Source: Planctomycetota bacterium
Lineage (GTDB): Bacteria > Planctomycetota > UBA1135 > UBA2386
Length of the DNA stretch: 64,000 nt
Assembly (NCBI GenBank): GCA_028281765.1
Contig: JANQJF010000058.1
Span: 1 to 64,000 of the forward strand
Reading direction: 5' to 3'
This document shows, one piece after another, positions 7,836-17,321 of this stretch. The notes under the pieces are model-generated. The model did no database searches and had not been told where the DNA came from. It was given only the letters and a program-made list of their open reading frames with translations. How positions within the stretch are numbered: position 1 is the first letter of the stretch; every line of letters begins with the position of its first letter. A program made the translations under genes and the position numbers.

Positions 7836-10769
7836 ATGCGAAACGAAACTCCCCACGTCCCGATCCGCGGCGGCATCGCGGATCACGAACTCGAGACGCT
7901 GACCGTGCAGATGCACCGGCTCGCGCGCTCGCTCGTCCGGAGTGATGCGGATGCGGACGACTTGGTTCAGGACGCCTGGACTGCCGCGCTCGCACACCCA
8001 CCGCGTGATCGTCGCAAGCTGGGGAACTGGATGTCGGTGACCATGCGTAATCTGGTCCGCGCCCGCGCGGGCCGTGAGCGCCTGCGTCGAGAGAAAGAGC
8101 AGATCGTCGCGAAGCCGATCGAGTCCGAAACGACCGATCGACTCGCCGCCAGCCGCTCGCTGCTCGACGCGGTCGACGCCCTGGAGGAGCCGTTCCGCAG
8201 CGCGATCGTCGACCGCTTCCTCGAGGGGCTGCCGCCACGCGTGATCGCCAAGCGATTGCAGGTGCCCGTCGAAACCGTGCGCAGCCGCGTCCGTCGCGGT
8301 CTGGCTCAACTCCGCGGTCGACTCGAGCGCAACGGTGCCTACCGCGCCGTCGCGCTCCTCGCATTGCGTCGCCCCGCCGTCGTGTTGCCCCCCTGGATCC
8401 TCTGGATGAACGTCAAGCTGATCGCACTCATTGCTGCCGTCGTCGCCGCTCCCCTGATCTGGTTCGCCTTCGACGACGATGCGCCTGTCGACGATGCGGG
8501 CGTCGCGGCCGCGAATGAGTCCCCCGCACTCGAGAGCGCTCCCACGGACGCCGCGCCGATTCAGGAACGCACCGAGCGCATGCCTGCGGATGGCGGCGAG
8601 GAGCCACGGCGAACGTTCCCACCGATCACGTTCGTCGGGCGATGCGTCTCCGCAGAAGACGGAGAACCGATCTCCGGCGCGCAGGTCGCGTTCGAACTCG
8701 ACATCCCACTCGAGAGCCCAGCGACGCTGGCGGAACTCGAAGGGCGCACGATTCAACCGATCGCCCCGTCGACCCAGACCGGGTCCGACGGTCGCTTCGA
8801 ACTCCGCGGTGAACGCGCGGAGACGTGGCGCTACGACCTCGTCGTGCACGCCCCGGGCCACATCCCCCTCGAAGGTTCGATGTCCTTCGCGCCGGATGGA
8901 GAGCGCGTCGATCTCGGCGACATCGAGCTCACGCGAGGAGCCACAGAGATGCGGGCCCGCATCGTCGATACCGAAGGTCGACGCCAGACGGGAATGAAAG
9001 TCTCGTTCCTCGGTCCCAGCAACGGTCGCAACCCCGAATGGCTGCGGCGGACGAGGAGCTTCACCCTCGAATCGGACGCGTTCGGCGATCTCACGCTCCC
9101 CGAGACGATGTGGCCGGGCAGCTGGCGAGTTACGTGCCGCACGCGCGAGATCGTCGGAGCCCGCGAGTGGGTCGTCGATTCCGGCGGCGCGCCGTTCGAC
9201 GTCGTCGTGCGAAGTGAAGACGACATCGACTGCATCGAGGGAACCGTGGTCGACCCGACCGGCACGCCGATCGAATCCGTGGCCGTGCAGCCGGCGTTCC
9301 GCGCGTCGTACATGGGCACCCCACCCCTGACCGACTCGAACGGGCGCTTCGCGATCGCGCGATGGGACAGCGACTATCCGCGACCTCACAAGCTTCACCT
9401 CTCTCATCCGGACTACTGCTCGCTCGAGACCGATCCGGTCGCGTGGAGCTCCAAGGGGCATCGCTTCGTGCTCCACCCGACTCGGACGCTCGACCTGCTC
9501 GTCGTCGACGCCATCACGAACGAACCGATCGAGCGGTATGGCGTGCGGATTCAGCGACCGGCCAATGCGATCCACGACTGGCGCGTTCGTCTCGACGGCG
9601 TGCTCGACCACGTCGAGCCGCACGACGGCGGTCGAATGGCGCTGCAGCTGGGCAATGGCAAGCACTTGATCTTCGTGCAACCCGCGACGACCGAACACGC
9701 GCCGTCGACTGCAGTCGAGATTCCGGAGTCCGAAGTCGTGGCGCGATCCGTAACCGTCCGTCTGACCCCCCAGGTGCCGTGCACGGTTCGAGTAGAGAAC
9801 TCCGCCGGGGAGCCCATCTCCAGGACAGAAGTCAGCGTCGTCCGTCGCGTCGAGAGCGCCGCACCCGCGCAGCCGGTGTCCTCGAGCAACACCGCTCGAG
9901 CCGCGACTACGGTTCAGATCGCGCCAACCAAGGGGAACACCATGACGCGAGAGACCTGGCAGTGGCGCGATACCGGGTGGCGAATGGGGCGCGCACGCAA
10001 CATGGCGTACGAACTCGCCAGCGGAACCACACAACCGGACGGATCCGTCACCCTGACCGTGCCTCTGGGAGAGGAACTCGAGCTCTGGGCCACCGGCACC
10101 CAGCACGCGACGGTGACTCGCTCGGTGATGTTCGATGCGGACGAGCCCGTGACGATCCGAGTCACTTCGGGCGGCCGCATCGAAGGGACCGTCAACCCGG
10201 CAGAGTTCCTCGAAGCCGCACAGGCGCTTGGTGGTCCCGAGCGTCAGAGGAAGCCCGGGCTGCAGTTGGTCCAAGAACCCGTCGAGGGCCAGCCGCGCCT
10301 CTTTCCCGCGGATCCGATCGCAATCGGCGCCGACGGCGCATTCACGATCGACCAGGTCCCGCCCGGTGAGTGGCACGTGATCGTGACCCCATGGATCTTC
10401 CGCAACTCGTCGATGCGGAGTCTCGGCATGCTCCATACGGAAACGGTCGTCGCCATCGCATCCGGCCGCACGGAGCAACTCACGGTCGACGTCGAAGACC
10501 TCATGCCCGGCACGATCCGCGCGAGGGTGTTCGTCGGCGGCGAGGTCTGGCGGTCCGGCGAGTTCGCCCTCGATGGGGAGTGCACCGCGCGCCTGGTTCG
10601 CGGGCGCGCCCGGAACGGGCTGCACATGCTGGCGACCGACGCCGAGGGCTGGTTCGAGTTCGTCGCGTTGCCAGGAGTCTACGAGGTCAAAGTCGACGGC
10701 AACCGCGCGCCGGAGCAGCTCACGCTCGGGCCGGGCGGAGCGGTCGAGGGCAAGTTCGACGTGCGCTGA
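7836..10769 (+). CDS. Transmembrane ECF sigma factor fused to Cna-B/carboxypeptidase-regulatory-like ectodomain (fusion 1)
   Basis: 977 aa. Residues 26-75 form sigma region 2 (ADADDLVQDAWTAAL) and 118-165 sigma region 4 with its helix-turn-helix (LPPRVIAKRLQVPVETVRSRVRR). A single membrane segment follows at 193-212. The remaining ~765 residues are a run of beta-sandwich repeats of the carboxypeptidase-regulatory/Cna-B type, recognisable from motifs such as IEGTVVDPTGTPIESV and CVSAEDGEPISGAQV. With the N-terminus in the cytoplasm, the repeats would face the periplasm, giving a sigma factor tethered to its own sensor (inference). No separate anti-sigma gene is adjacent. Two more proteins of the same plan are at 56.5-61.8 kb. 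Met191 directly precedes the membrane segment. Confidence 0.88.
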   Translation: MRNETPHVPIRGGIADHELETLTVQMHRLARSLVRSDADADDLVQDAWTAALAHPPRDRRKLGNWMSVTMRNLVRARAGRERLRREKEQIVAKPIESETTDRLAASRSLLDAVDALEEPFRSAIVDRFLEGLPPRVIAKRLQVPVETVRSRVRRGLAQLRGRLERNGAYRAVALLALRRPAVVLPPWILWMNVKLIALIAAVVAAPLIWFAFDDDAPVDDAGVAAANESPALESAPTDAAPIQERTERMPADGGEEPRRTFPPITFVGRCVSAEDGEPISGAQVAFELDIPLESPATLAELEGRTIQPIAPSTQTGSDGRFELRGERAETWRYDLVVHAPGHIPLEGSMSFAPDGERVDLGDIELTRGATEMRARIVDTEGRRQTGMKVSFLGPSNGRNPEWLRRTRSFTLESDAFGDLTLPETMWPGSWRVTCRTREIVGAREWVVDSGGAPFDVVVRSEDDIDCIEGTVVDPTGTPIESVAVQPAFRASYMGTPPLTDSNGRFAIARWDSDYPRPHKLHLSHPDYCSLETDPVAWSSKGHRFVLHPTRTLDLLVVDAITNEPIERYGVRIQRPANAIHDWRVRLDGVLDHVEPHDGGRMALQLGNGKHLIFVQPATTEHAPSTAVEIPESEVVARSVTVRLTPQVPCTVRVENSAGEPISRTEVSVVRRVESAAPAQPVSSSNTARAATTVQIAPTKGNTMTRETWQWRDTGWRMGRARNMAYELASGTTQPDGSVTLTVPLGEELELWATGTQHATVTRSVMFDADEPVTIRVTSGGRIEGTVNPAEFLEAAQALGGPERQRKPGLQLVQEPVEGQPRLFPADPIAIGADGAFTIDQVPPGEWHVIVTPWIFRNSSMRSLGMLHTETVVAIASGRTEQLTVDVEDLMPGTIRARVFVGGEVWRSGEFALDGECTARLVRGRARNGLHMLATDAEGWFEFVALPGVYEVKVDGNRAPEQLTLGPGGAVEGKFDVR

Positions 10770-10837
10770 GCAGAATCCCGTCGTCGGCGTGTAACGATCG
10801 GCGTGGCTCCCAAGTGAAGACCACTGGAGCCACGACG

Positions 10838-13300
10838 ATGAGAACGTTGATACCCTTCGGGGTCGCCGCAGCGGCCACTTTCGCGAGCCTCGGCAACCCC
10901 CAATCCGAGGACTCGCCCCGCCTCGCTCCGGCGTTCGCGCACAACGCCGGACAACACCCCGAGCCGATCCTCTTCACGACGAGGCTGCCGGGAGTGTCCG
11001 TCGTCTTCGAACGCGACGCCGTTCGCCATCGCCTCCGGGACGAAGTCGTGGTCGCGCGCTTCGTGGGATCCGATCCCGAAACGCGAGTCACCGGCGAGGA
11101 TCCCCTCCCACATCGGACGCACTACTACCTGGGCGCGGACCCGACCGAGTGGCACGAGTCCGTGCTGAACTTCGCGGCCGTGCGATACTGCGGTCTGTAT
11201 CCCGGAGTCGATGCGGTCTTTCGAGGCACGGGCACCTCGATCAAGTACGACTTCGAACTCGGGCCGCGCGCCAACGCGACCTCGATCGCGGTGCGATACG
11301 ACGGCGCACGCTCGATGGGAATCGAGGCCGACGGCTCGCTGATCGTGAGGACCGAGACGAACACGATCGTCGAGGCGCCCCCGTATTCGTATCAGGTCCG
11401 CGACGGCCTCGAGGTCCCCGTCGACGTGCGCTTCGAGCTCCGTGCACCGTGCGAGTTCGGCTTCCGCATCGTCGGCGCCTACGACCGCGACGTCCCCGTC
11501 GTCATCGATCCGTCGCTGGCCTACAGCACCTACCTCGGCAGCGCGTCCTACGACCAGCTCGGCGACATGGTCGTCGACTACAACGATCAGGCCTACGTGG
11601 TCGGCGCCTCTCTGTCCCCGGACTTTCCGGCGACGGGCTCGCCCGTCCCGGCGTTTCCGGACTACTCAGTCTTCGTGAGCAAGTTCGACCCGAACGGTTC
11701 GTCCCTCCTGTTCTCCGTCTTCCTCGGCGGCAGCTCGAACCAGATCGGCTACGGCATCGACCTGGACCCGAACGGCGACGTCTACATCTGCGGCGACACG
11801 ACCTCGACGGACTTCCCGACCACAGTCGGCGCGTACGACACGACGTTCAACAGCGTCAACGCTTGGGACAACGACGCGTTCGTCGCGCGCCTCGACGGGA
11901 GCGATGGCACCCTCGAGTACTCGACGTACGTGGGCGGAGCCAGCGCAGACAACGCGTTCCAGGTCAAGGCAGACGACTTCGGCTCGGTCTACGTCGCGGG
12001 CGAAACGTGGTCCCACGACTTCCCGACGACTTCGGGTGCGTACGACTCGACGCTCGCCGGACCGAAGGACGTGACCCTGATCCGCCTGCACGCGCTCGGC
12101 AACGGCAGCGCCGACCTCGACTACTCGACCTATCTCGGCGGCGATGGGTACGACGAGGTCCGCGGGCTCGATCCCTGGGTGAGCGACGGCGTCTTCCTGA
12201 GCGGCTCGACGGCCGCCCCCGACTTCCCGGCGACGCACGGTGCTACCGGCGGTGGCTTCGACGCCTTCGTGGCGATGATCAACCCGTCCGGAGGCTTCAG
12301 CGCCGACCTGCTCTGGGCCCACCGCCTCGGTGGCTCGGGGCACGACTACGCGACACGAATCGACGTCACGGACGACGGCGAACCCGTGTTCGTGGGGATC
12401 ACCAAGTCGAGCGACTTCCCGACCACGGCCGGCAGCTGGCTGACCACCTTCCAGGGTGGCGGCGAAGACGCTTTCGCGGCTCGCGTGAGCCCCGATGGCT
12501 CCACCCTCGACTACTGCACCTACCTCGGCGGATCGGACGACGACCGCGGCATGGACGTGGTCGCACTGCCGAACGGCAACGCGATCGCCTTCGGCTTCAC
12601 CAAGTCGCCCGACATGGCCACGACCACGGGCGCCTACGACACGACGCACAACGGCGGCGACGACTTCTTCGTGACCACCCTGAACGTCACCGGCTCCGCG
12701 CCGGTCTACAGCACGTTCTTCGGCGGCGGCAGCAACGACGTGGCGTACGCGTTCGAACGGTCGTCGTCCGGCGCGTGGTTCCTGGCCGGCACGACGCAGT
12801 CTGCCGACTATCCGACGACGACCTCGTCGTTCGACACGACGATCAACGGCGGTCCGATCGACGCCGTCGTCTCGAAGCTGATCTGGCCGCAGGTCAGCAC
12901 GTTCGGGAACGCGATCCCGAACAGCGTCGGATCGCTCCCGCTGATCTCCCTGCCGAGCCTCCCCTGGATCGGCAACGACGACGTCTCCGTGCTCGGCTCC
13001 CATCTCCTGCCCGGCACGGTCGCGCACATCGTCGTGGGCACCGAGTCCGCCGCACCCCTTCCCTTGGACCTCGTGGGCGGGCCTCCTGGATCGGCGCTGC
13101 TCGTGGATCCCTTCGCGACCGTACCGTTGATCACCAGCGCAGACGGGAACGCATCGCTGGGACTCTCGATCCCCTACGACCCGGGCATGATCGGGCTCCG
13201 ATTCTCGTTCCAGATCCTGCAGGTCGACCCGGGCCTACTCGGGATCTACGGGCTCCCGATCACGCACAGCGCAGGCGCGACCATGGAGATCTCCCCGTAA
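10838..13300 (+). CDS. Secreted SBBP-repeat beta-propeller protein
   Basis: 820 aa. The N-terminal ~215 residues match the domain usually found before SBBP repeats (HYYLGADPTEWHESVLNF, YPGVDAVFRG, IKYDFELGPRA, VVIDPSLAYSTYLG). About seven SBBP repeats follow, each built around a YSTYLGG-like strand and a DFPTTxGAYDTT-like turn. The last ~130 residues are a separate beta-rich tail resembling the tails of the proteins at 20.7 and 22.6 kb. A short N-terminal hydrophobic stretch (TLIPFGVAAAATFASLG) suggests export. The start at 10838 is supported by GGAG eight bases upstream. The protein is probably an extracellular or surface structure; no enzymatic motif is visible. Confidence 0.85.
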   Translation: MRTLIPFGVAAAATFASLGNPQSEDSPRLAPAFAHNAGQHPEPILFTTRLPGVSVVFERDAVRHRLRDEVVVARFVGSDPETRVTGEDPLPHRTHYYLGADPTEWHESVLNFAAVRYCGLYPGVDAVFRGTGTSIKYDFELGPRANATSIAVRYDGARSMGIEADGSLIVRTETNTIVEAPPYSYQVRDGLEVPVDVRFELRAPCEFGFRIVGAYDRDVPVVIDPSLAYSTYLGSASYDQLGDMVVDYNDQAYVVGASLSPDFPATGSPVPAFPDYSVFVSKFDPNGSSLLFSVFLGGSSNQIGYGIDLDPNGDVYICGDTTSTDFPTTVGAYDTTFNSVNAWDNDAFVARLDGSDGTLEYSTYVGGASADNAFQVKADDFGSVYVAGETWSHDFPTTSGAYDSTLAGPKDVTLIRLHALGNGSADLDYSTYLGGDGYDEVRGLDPWVSDGVFLSGSTAAPDFPATHGATGGGFDAFVAMINPSGGFSADLLWAHRLGGSGHDYATRIDVTDDGEPVFVGITKSSDFPTTAGSWLTTFQGGGEDAFAARVSPDGSTLDYCTYLGGSDDDRGMDVVALPNGNAIAFGFTKSPDMATTTGAYDTTHNGGDDFFVTTLNVTGSAPVYSTFFGGGSNDVAYAFERSSSGAWFLAGTTQSADYPTTTSSFDTTINGGPIDAVVSKLIWPQVSTFGNAIPNSVGSLPLISLPSLPWIGNDDVSVLGSHLLPGTVAHIVVGTESAAPLPLDLVGGPPGSALLVDPFATVPLITSADGNASLGLSIPYDPGMIGLRFSFQILQVDPGLLGIYGLPITHSAGATMEISP

Positions 13301-13302
13301 GC

Positions 13303-13887
13303 TCAGCGCCCCGTCAGCGCGCCGAGGTCGCGGAGCTTCCGACCACGATCCCCGCCCACGCGCGGTGCGACCGGCGGCATCTGGTGCTCCGGCGTCAGGC
13401 CGAGCTCGACCCGCACGCGGCGCACGTAGTCCTCGACCGACTCGTCCTGCAGCTGTCGGACACCGAGATACAGGCCGATGTCCTTCGTCAGGTTCATGTT
13501 CTCCGAAAAGTCCCACGGGTGCTTCTGGAAGAACTCACGCAGGTAGCGCCGAAACGAGCGGCGCGAGTAGATCAGGCCGATCAGGTAGGACGCCCCCGCC
13601 AGCACGACGATGCCGACGCAGATGAACACCGTCGTCATGTGCGCGCGGATCTCGTCGAGCAGCGCGAATCCCTGCAGCAGGAAGCCCGTGTTCAAGAACA
13701 GGAAGCCGATGACGACCTGGACCTTGTTGAGGCTGTAGTCGCGGATGACCGTGAGGCTGCCGGCACCGACGCCGAAGAACTCCTCGATCACCTTCCGCTG
13801 GCGACGAAACACGATCGAGTTGGCGAGGAGGAAGACGCCAACCAGATTGCAGGTCAGTCCGATGATCGCGAGTTCAGAGGATTCCAT
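13303..13887 (-). CDS. Small integral membrane protein of unknown function
   Basis: 194 aa. Three hydrophobic segments are visible at about 7-26, 57-75 and 84-105. A basic stretch (RRQRKVIEEFF) lies between the first and second, and a charged cytosolic-looking C-terminal domain of ~85 residues ends in a basic tail. No family is recognised and no catalytic motif is visible. It converges on the SBBP gene with only two bases between stop codons, and is divergent from gatC across 204 bases. The AT-rich spot at 13926-13940, unusual for this genome, lies ~40-50 bases upstream of its start and could hold its promoter. Confidence 0.7.
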   Translation of the reverse strand: MESSELAIIGLTCNLVGVFLLANSIVFRRQRKVIEEFFGVGAGSLTVIRDYSLNKVQVVIGFLFLNTGFLLQGFALLDEIRAHMTTVFICVGIVVLAGASYLIGLIYSRRSFRRYLREFFQKHPWDFSENMNLTKDIGLYLGVRQLQDESVEDYVRRVRVELGLTPEHQMPPVAPRVGGDRGRKLRDLGALTGR

Positions 13888-14091
13888 CGAGTTGTCCGAG
13901 TGCAGGGGATCGGACCGCGTGGCCGATATTTAATCTAGCCGCGCCGAGCAGCCACCGACATGGTGTCTGATTCCGAACCGCCCGGGGGTCAGTCTAGAGG
14001 GTCGCCGGCTCCGACGCCAAGCCGCGGGCCATGGATTCCACCGGATCTGCCGCTACAACCCCCTTGACATGAGGACTTCAGGACTTTCGCA

Positions 14092-14376
14092 ATGGACTCC
14101 GACACGATTCGAGCGCTCGCCAAGCTGAGCCGTTTGGAGCTGACCGAGGCCGAGCTCGATCGGGCCCGTGAGCAGCTCGAACATCTGCTCGGGCACTTCG
14201 ACGCACTGCAGCAGATTCCGACGGACGAGGTCGAGGCCTCGCCGTATCCGCGGCCGATCTCCCTGCGCATGCGCGCGGACGAGCCCGGCGAGACGCTCCC
14301 CCCGGAAGAAGTCCTGCAGAACGCCCCGGAGCAGCGCGCCGGTCAGTTCCTCGTGCCGAGGATCATCGAAGGATGA
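14092..14376 (+). CDS. gatC: Asp-tRNA(Asn)/Glu-tRNA(Gln) amidotransferase subunit C
   Basis: 94 aa, typical for GatC. It begins with the family pattern TIRALAKLSRLELTEAEL and ends with the RAGQFLVPRIIEG tail that threads between GatA and GatB. GatC stabilises the GatCAB complex, which converts misacylated Glu-tRNA(Gln) and/or Asp-tRNA(Asn) to the amide forms in the cytosol. AGGA lies eight bases before the ATG. The stop overlaps the gatA start by four bases (ATGA), which implies translational coupling. The presence of gatCAB implies that at least one of GlnRS or AsnRS may be absent, which this window cannot show. Confidence 0.95.
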   Translation: MDSDTIRALAKLSRLELTEAELDRAREQLEHLLGHFDALQQIPTDEVEASPYPRPISLRMRADEPGETLPPEEVLQNAPEQRAGQFLVPRIIEG

Positions 14377-15860
14377 GCGACGCTCCCCCGATCACGTCCC
14401 GCTCCGCGACCGAGCTCGCCACCGCGATCCGCGACGGCGGCCTCCGCGCGGCGGAAGTCACGGATGCGTTCCTCGCGAGGATCGCGTCCCACGACACAGG
14501 CCTGGGCTCGTTCATCGAAGTGTGGGGCGACGCGGCCCTGGCCGAGGCCGAAGCCGTCGACGCCGCGCGCGCGCGCGGCGACGCCCTCGGCCCGCTGGGA
14601 GGCGTGCCCGTCGCCATCAAGGACAACTACGTCCGGCGGGGATTTCGCACGGGCTGCGCCTCCAAGATTCTCGACGGGTTCGTATCGCCCTACACCTCGA
14701 CGGCGGTAGCTCGACTCGAAGCCGCGGGCGCCATCTTGCTCGGACGCACGAACATGGACGAGTTCGCGATGGGCAGCTCGACCGAGCACTCGATCCACGG
14801 CGCGACCAAGAACCCGTTCGACCCGGCTCGCACCTGCGGCGGAAGCAGCGGCGGCTCCGCCGCGGCCGTGGCCGCGCGCTTCGCACCACTCGCACTCGGC
14901 TCGGACACGGGCGGCTCGGTGCGCCAGCCGGCCGCGTTCTGCGGAGTCTCCGGGCTCAAGCCGACCTACGGTCGCATCTCCCGGTTCGGTCTCGTCTCGT
15001 TCGCGAGCTCGCTCGATACGGTGTCGCCGTTCGGCCGCACCGTGGCGGACACGGCACTCGCTCTCGCAGTGCTCGCCGGCATGGACCGCAACGACAGCAC
15101 CTCCCTCGCCGATCCGGCCGAGGACTACACCGCCGGACTCGACGGCTCGCTCGACGGCATGCGCGTGGGCGTTCCGGCCGAATACTTCGGCGACGGCCTC
15201 GACCCGGTGGTCGAAGAGCACGTGCGCGCGGCGATCGCGCAGCTGTCCGAGCTCGGCGCGACGACCGTGCCGATCGAGCTCCCCCACACGCGCTACGCCG
15301 TGCCGACCTACTACCTGATCTGCACGTCGGAAGCGTCGTCGAACCTGTCCCGCTACGACGGCGTGCGGTTCGGGCACCGCGCCGGCGGCGACCAGGATCT
15401 CGACACGATGTATTCGCGCACGCGCGCCGAGGGCTTCGGCAGCGAGGTCAAGCTGCGCATCCTGCTCGGCACGTTCTGCCTGTCGAGCGGCTACTACGAC
15501 GCCTACTACCTGAAGGCTTCGAAGGTGCGCACACTGATCCGCGAAGACTTCGAACGGGCGTTCACGCAGTGCGACGTGCTCGCCGCGCCGACGTCGCCGT
15601 TCCCGGCGTTCGATCTCGGCTCGAAGACCGACGACCCGCTCGCGATGTATCTGAGCGACGTGCTGACCGTCGCGCCGAGCCTCGCGGGCGTGCCCGCGAT
15701 CTCGGTGCCGTGCGGCGCGACCACGGACGGTTTGCCGATCGGAATGCAGCTCATCGGGCCCGCCCTCGGCGAAGCGAAGCTGCTCCACGCGGCGCACGCC
15801 TTCGAGCAGTCGACCGGGCACCACCTCGTGGAGCCCTGCTTCGGAAAGGCGACGTCATGA
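14373..15860 (+). CDS. gatA: Asp-tRNA(Asn)/Glu-tRNA(Gln) amidotransferase subunit A
   Basis: 495 aa, normal GatA length. The amidase-signature triad is complete: GVPVAIKDNYVRRG (Lys), CGGSSGGSAAAVAARFAPLALGS written in parts as GGSSGGSAAA (cis-Ser) and GSDTGGSVRQPA (nucleophile Ser). GatA releases ammonia from glutamine and channels it to GatB. It is joined to gatC and gatB by ATGA overlaps of four bases on each side, so the three subunits are made from one message in a C-A-B order. Conserved GatA features such as GRTNMDEFAMGSSTE and the GLKPTYGRISRFG strand are present. No unusual change is seen. Confidence 0.97.
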   Translation: MSDAPPITSRSATELATAIRDGGLRAAEVTDAFLARIASHDTGLGSFIEVWGDAALAEAEAVDAARARGDALGPLGGVPVAIKDNYVRRGFRTGCASKILDGFVSPYTSTAVARLEAAGAILLGRTNMDEFAMGSSTEHSIHGATKNPFDPARTCGGSSGGSAAAVAARFAPLALGSDTGGSVRQPAAFCGVSGLKPTYGRISRFGLVSFASSLDTVSPFGRTVADTALALAVLAGMDRNDSTSLADPAEDYTAGLDGSLDGMRVGVPAEYFGDGLDPVVEEHVRAAIAQLSELGATTVPIELPHTRYAVPTYYLICTSEASSNLSRYDGVRFGHRAGGDQDLDTMYSRTRAEGFGSEVKLRILLGTFCLSSGYYDAYYLKASKVRTLIREDFERAFTQCDVLAAPTSPFPAFDLGSKTDDPLAMYLSDVLTVAPSLAGVPAISVPCGATTDGLPIGMQLIGPALGEAKLLHAAHAFEQSTGHHLVEPCFGKATS

Positions 15861-17272
15861 GCGGATTCGAAACGGTGATCGGCCTCGAAGTGCACGTGCA
15901 GCTCAACCTGCGCTCGAAGCTGTTCTCGCCTTCTCCGGTCGGCTTCGGCGGCGAACCCAACAGCCGCGTCTCAGTCGTCGAACTCGGCCTCCCCGGCGTC
16001 CTGCCGGTCGTCAACGAGAAGGCGATCGAAGTCGCCGTACGCGCGGCGATCGCGCTCGACGCCGAGGTTCAGCACGAGACCAAGTTCGACCGGAAGAACT
16101 ACTTCTACGCCGACCTGCCGAAGGGCTTCCAGACGAGCCAGTTCGACAAGCCGTTCTGTCGCGGCGGCCGCGTGCCACTCGGCGATGGCCGCTACGGCGC
16201 GCTCAACCGGATCCACCTCGAAGAGGACGCGGGCAAGAACATGCACGCGGACGCCGGCAGCACGGTCGACCTCAACCGCGCGGGCGTGACGCTGTGCGAG
16301 ATCGTCGGCGAGCCCGACCTCCACACGCCCGAGGATGCCGCGGCATTCCTCGAGAACCTCAAGCAGATCCTCCAGTACTCCGGCGTCTCCGACTGCGACA
16401 TGGAGAAGGGTTCGCTGCGCTGCGACGCGAACGTCTCGCTACGTCCGCAAGGCTCGACCGAACTCGGCGACAAGGTCGAGATCAAGAACCTCAACTCGTT
16501 CAAGATGGTGCAGCGCGCGCTCGAGTACGAGGAGCGCCGCCAGGCCGCGACCCTGTCCGCTGGCGGCAAGATCGTCCAGGAGACGCGCCTCTGGAACGAC
16601 GAGAAGGGCGAGACCGCGTCGATGCGCAGCAAGGAAGACGCGCACGACTACCGCTACTTTCCCGAGCCGGACCTGCCGCCACTCTTCATCGAGCAGTCGT
16701 TCGTCGACGAGATTCGGCGCACGTTGCCGGAGCTGCCGGACGCGCGGCGCGCACGATACGCGAGCGACTTCGGCCTGCCCGAGTACGACATCGGGGTGCT
16801 GACGGCGGACCATGCGCTCGGCGAATACTTCGAAGCGGTCACCGCGCAGGGCGGCAACGCGAAGGAAGCCGCGAACTGGGTCATGACCGAAGTGCAGCGC
16901 GCGCTCAACGAGACCCACACGAAGATCGCGGACTTCTCGATCGCCCCCGACCGCCTCGGCGAGCTGATCGCCGCGCAGGGTTTGGGCAAGGTCAGCCGGC
17001 AGGCCGCGAAGAAGGTGTTCAACCACATGCTCGAGACCGGCGACGACGCGGCGACCGCGATTCGCGAACTCGGCCTCGAACAGATCAGCGACACGGGCGC
17101 GCTCGAGGCGATCGTGCAGCAGGTCGTCGACGCGAACCCCAAGCCTGTCGAGGACTACCGCGCGGGCAAGCAGAAGGCGCTGCACGCGCTGAAGGGCCTC
17201 TGCATGCGCGAGACGAAGGGCAAGGCCAACCCGGCCGTCGTCGAAGAGCTCCTGCTGAAGTTGCTCGGCTGA
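15857..17272 (+). CDS. gatB: Asp-tRNA(Asn)/Glu-tRNA(Gln) amidotransferase subunit B
   Basis: 471 aa, normal GatB length. It opens with the family hallmark VIGLEVHVQLNLRSKLFSP and contains LPGVLPVVNEKAIE, KFDRKNYFYADLPKGFQ, IHLEEDAGKN and VEIKNLNSF, then the C-terminal YqeY-like helical tail that binds tRNA. GatB phosphorylates the misacylated carboxyl and transfers ammonia from GatA. The ATG overlaps the gatA stop by four bases. The CXGC zinc ligands found in some GatB proteins are not evident, which is common. The next gene starts 49 bases downstream without a clear terminator. Confidence 0.97.
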   Translation: MSGFETVIGLEVHVQLNLRSKLFSPSPVGFGGEPNSRVSVVELGLPGVLPVVNEKAIEVAVRAAIALDAEVQHETKFDRKNYFYADLPKGFQTSQFDKPFCRGGRVPLGDGRYGALNRIHLEEDAGKNMHADAGSTVDLNRAGVTLCEIVGEPDLHTPEDAAAFLENLKQILQYSGVSDCDMEKGSLRCDANVSLRPQGSTELGDKVEIKNLNSFKMVQRALEYEERRQAATLSAGGKIVQETRLWNDEKGETASMRSKEDAHDYRYFPEPDLPPLFIEQSFVDEIRRTLPELPDARRARYASDFGLPEYDIGVLTADHALGEYFEAVTAQGGNAKEAANWVMTEVQRALNETHTKIADFSIAPDRLGELIAAQGLGKVSRQAAKKVFNHMLETGDDAATAIRELGLEQISDTGALEAIVQQVVDANPKPVEDYRAGKQKALHALKGLCMRETKGKANPAVVEELLLKLLG

Positions 17273-17321
17273 CGCGCGCAAAGTCTGCCACTCGCCCGGG
17301 CGATTCGGCCATAGTGGCGGG

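Noticed and set aside
6708-10625. A 1305-codon open frame on the minus strand opposite the DUF3500 and sigma-fusion 1 genes
   Set aside because: Composition is Arg/His/Asp-rich with no domain or signal, and it lies exactly antisense to two well-supported genes. Long antisense frames are expected at this GC content.
11500-12900. DNA-level tandem repeat or CRISPR-like array in the SBBP gene
   Set aside because: The periodicity is a protein repeat with diverged codons. There are no identical direct repeats with unique spacers.
14064-14069. TTGACA just upstream of gatC as a -35 box
   Set aside because: A -10 box at proper spacing would overlap the gatC start codon and the sequence there does not match. 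AGGA at the right distance makes this a leader, not a promoter core.
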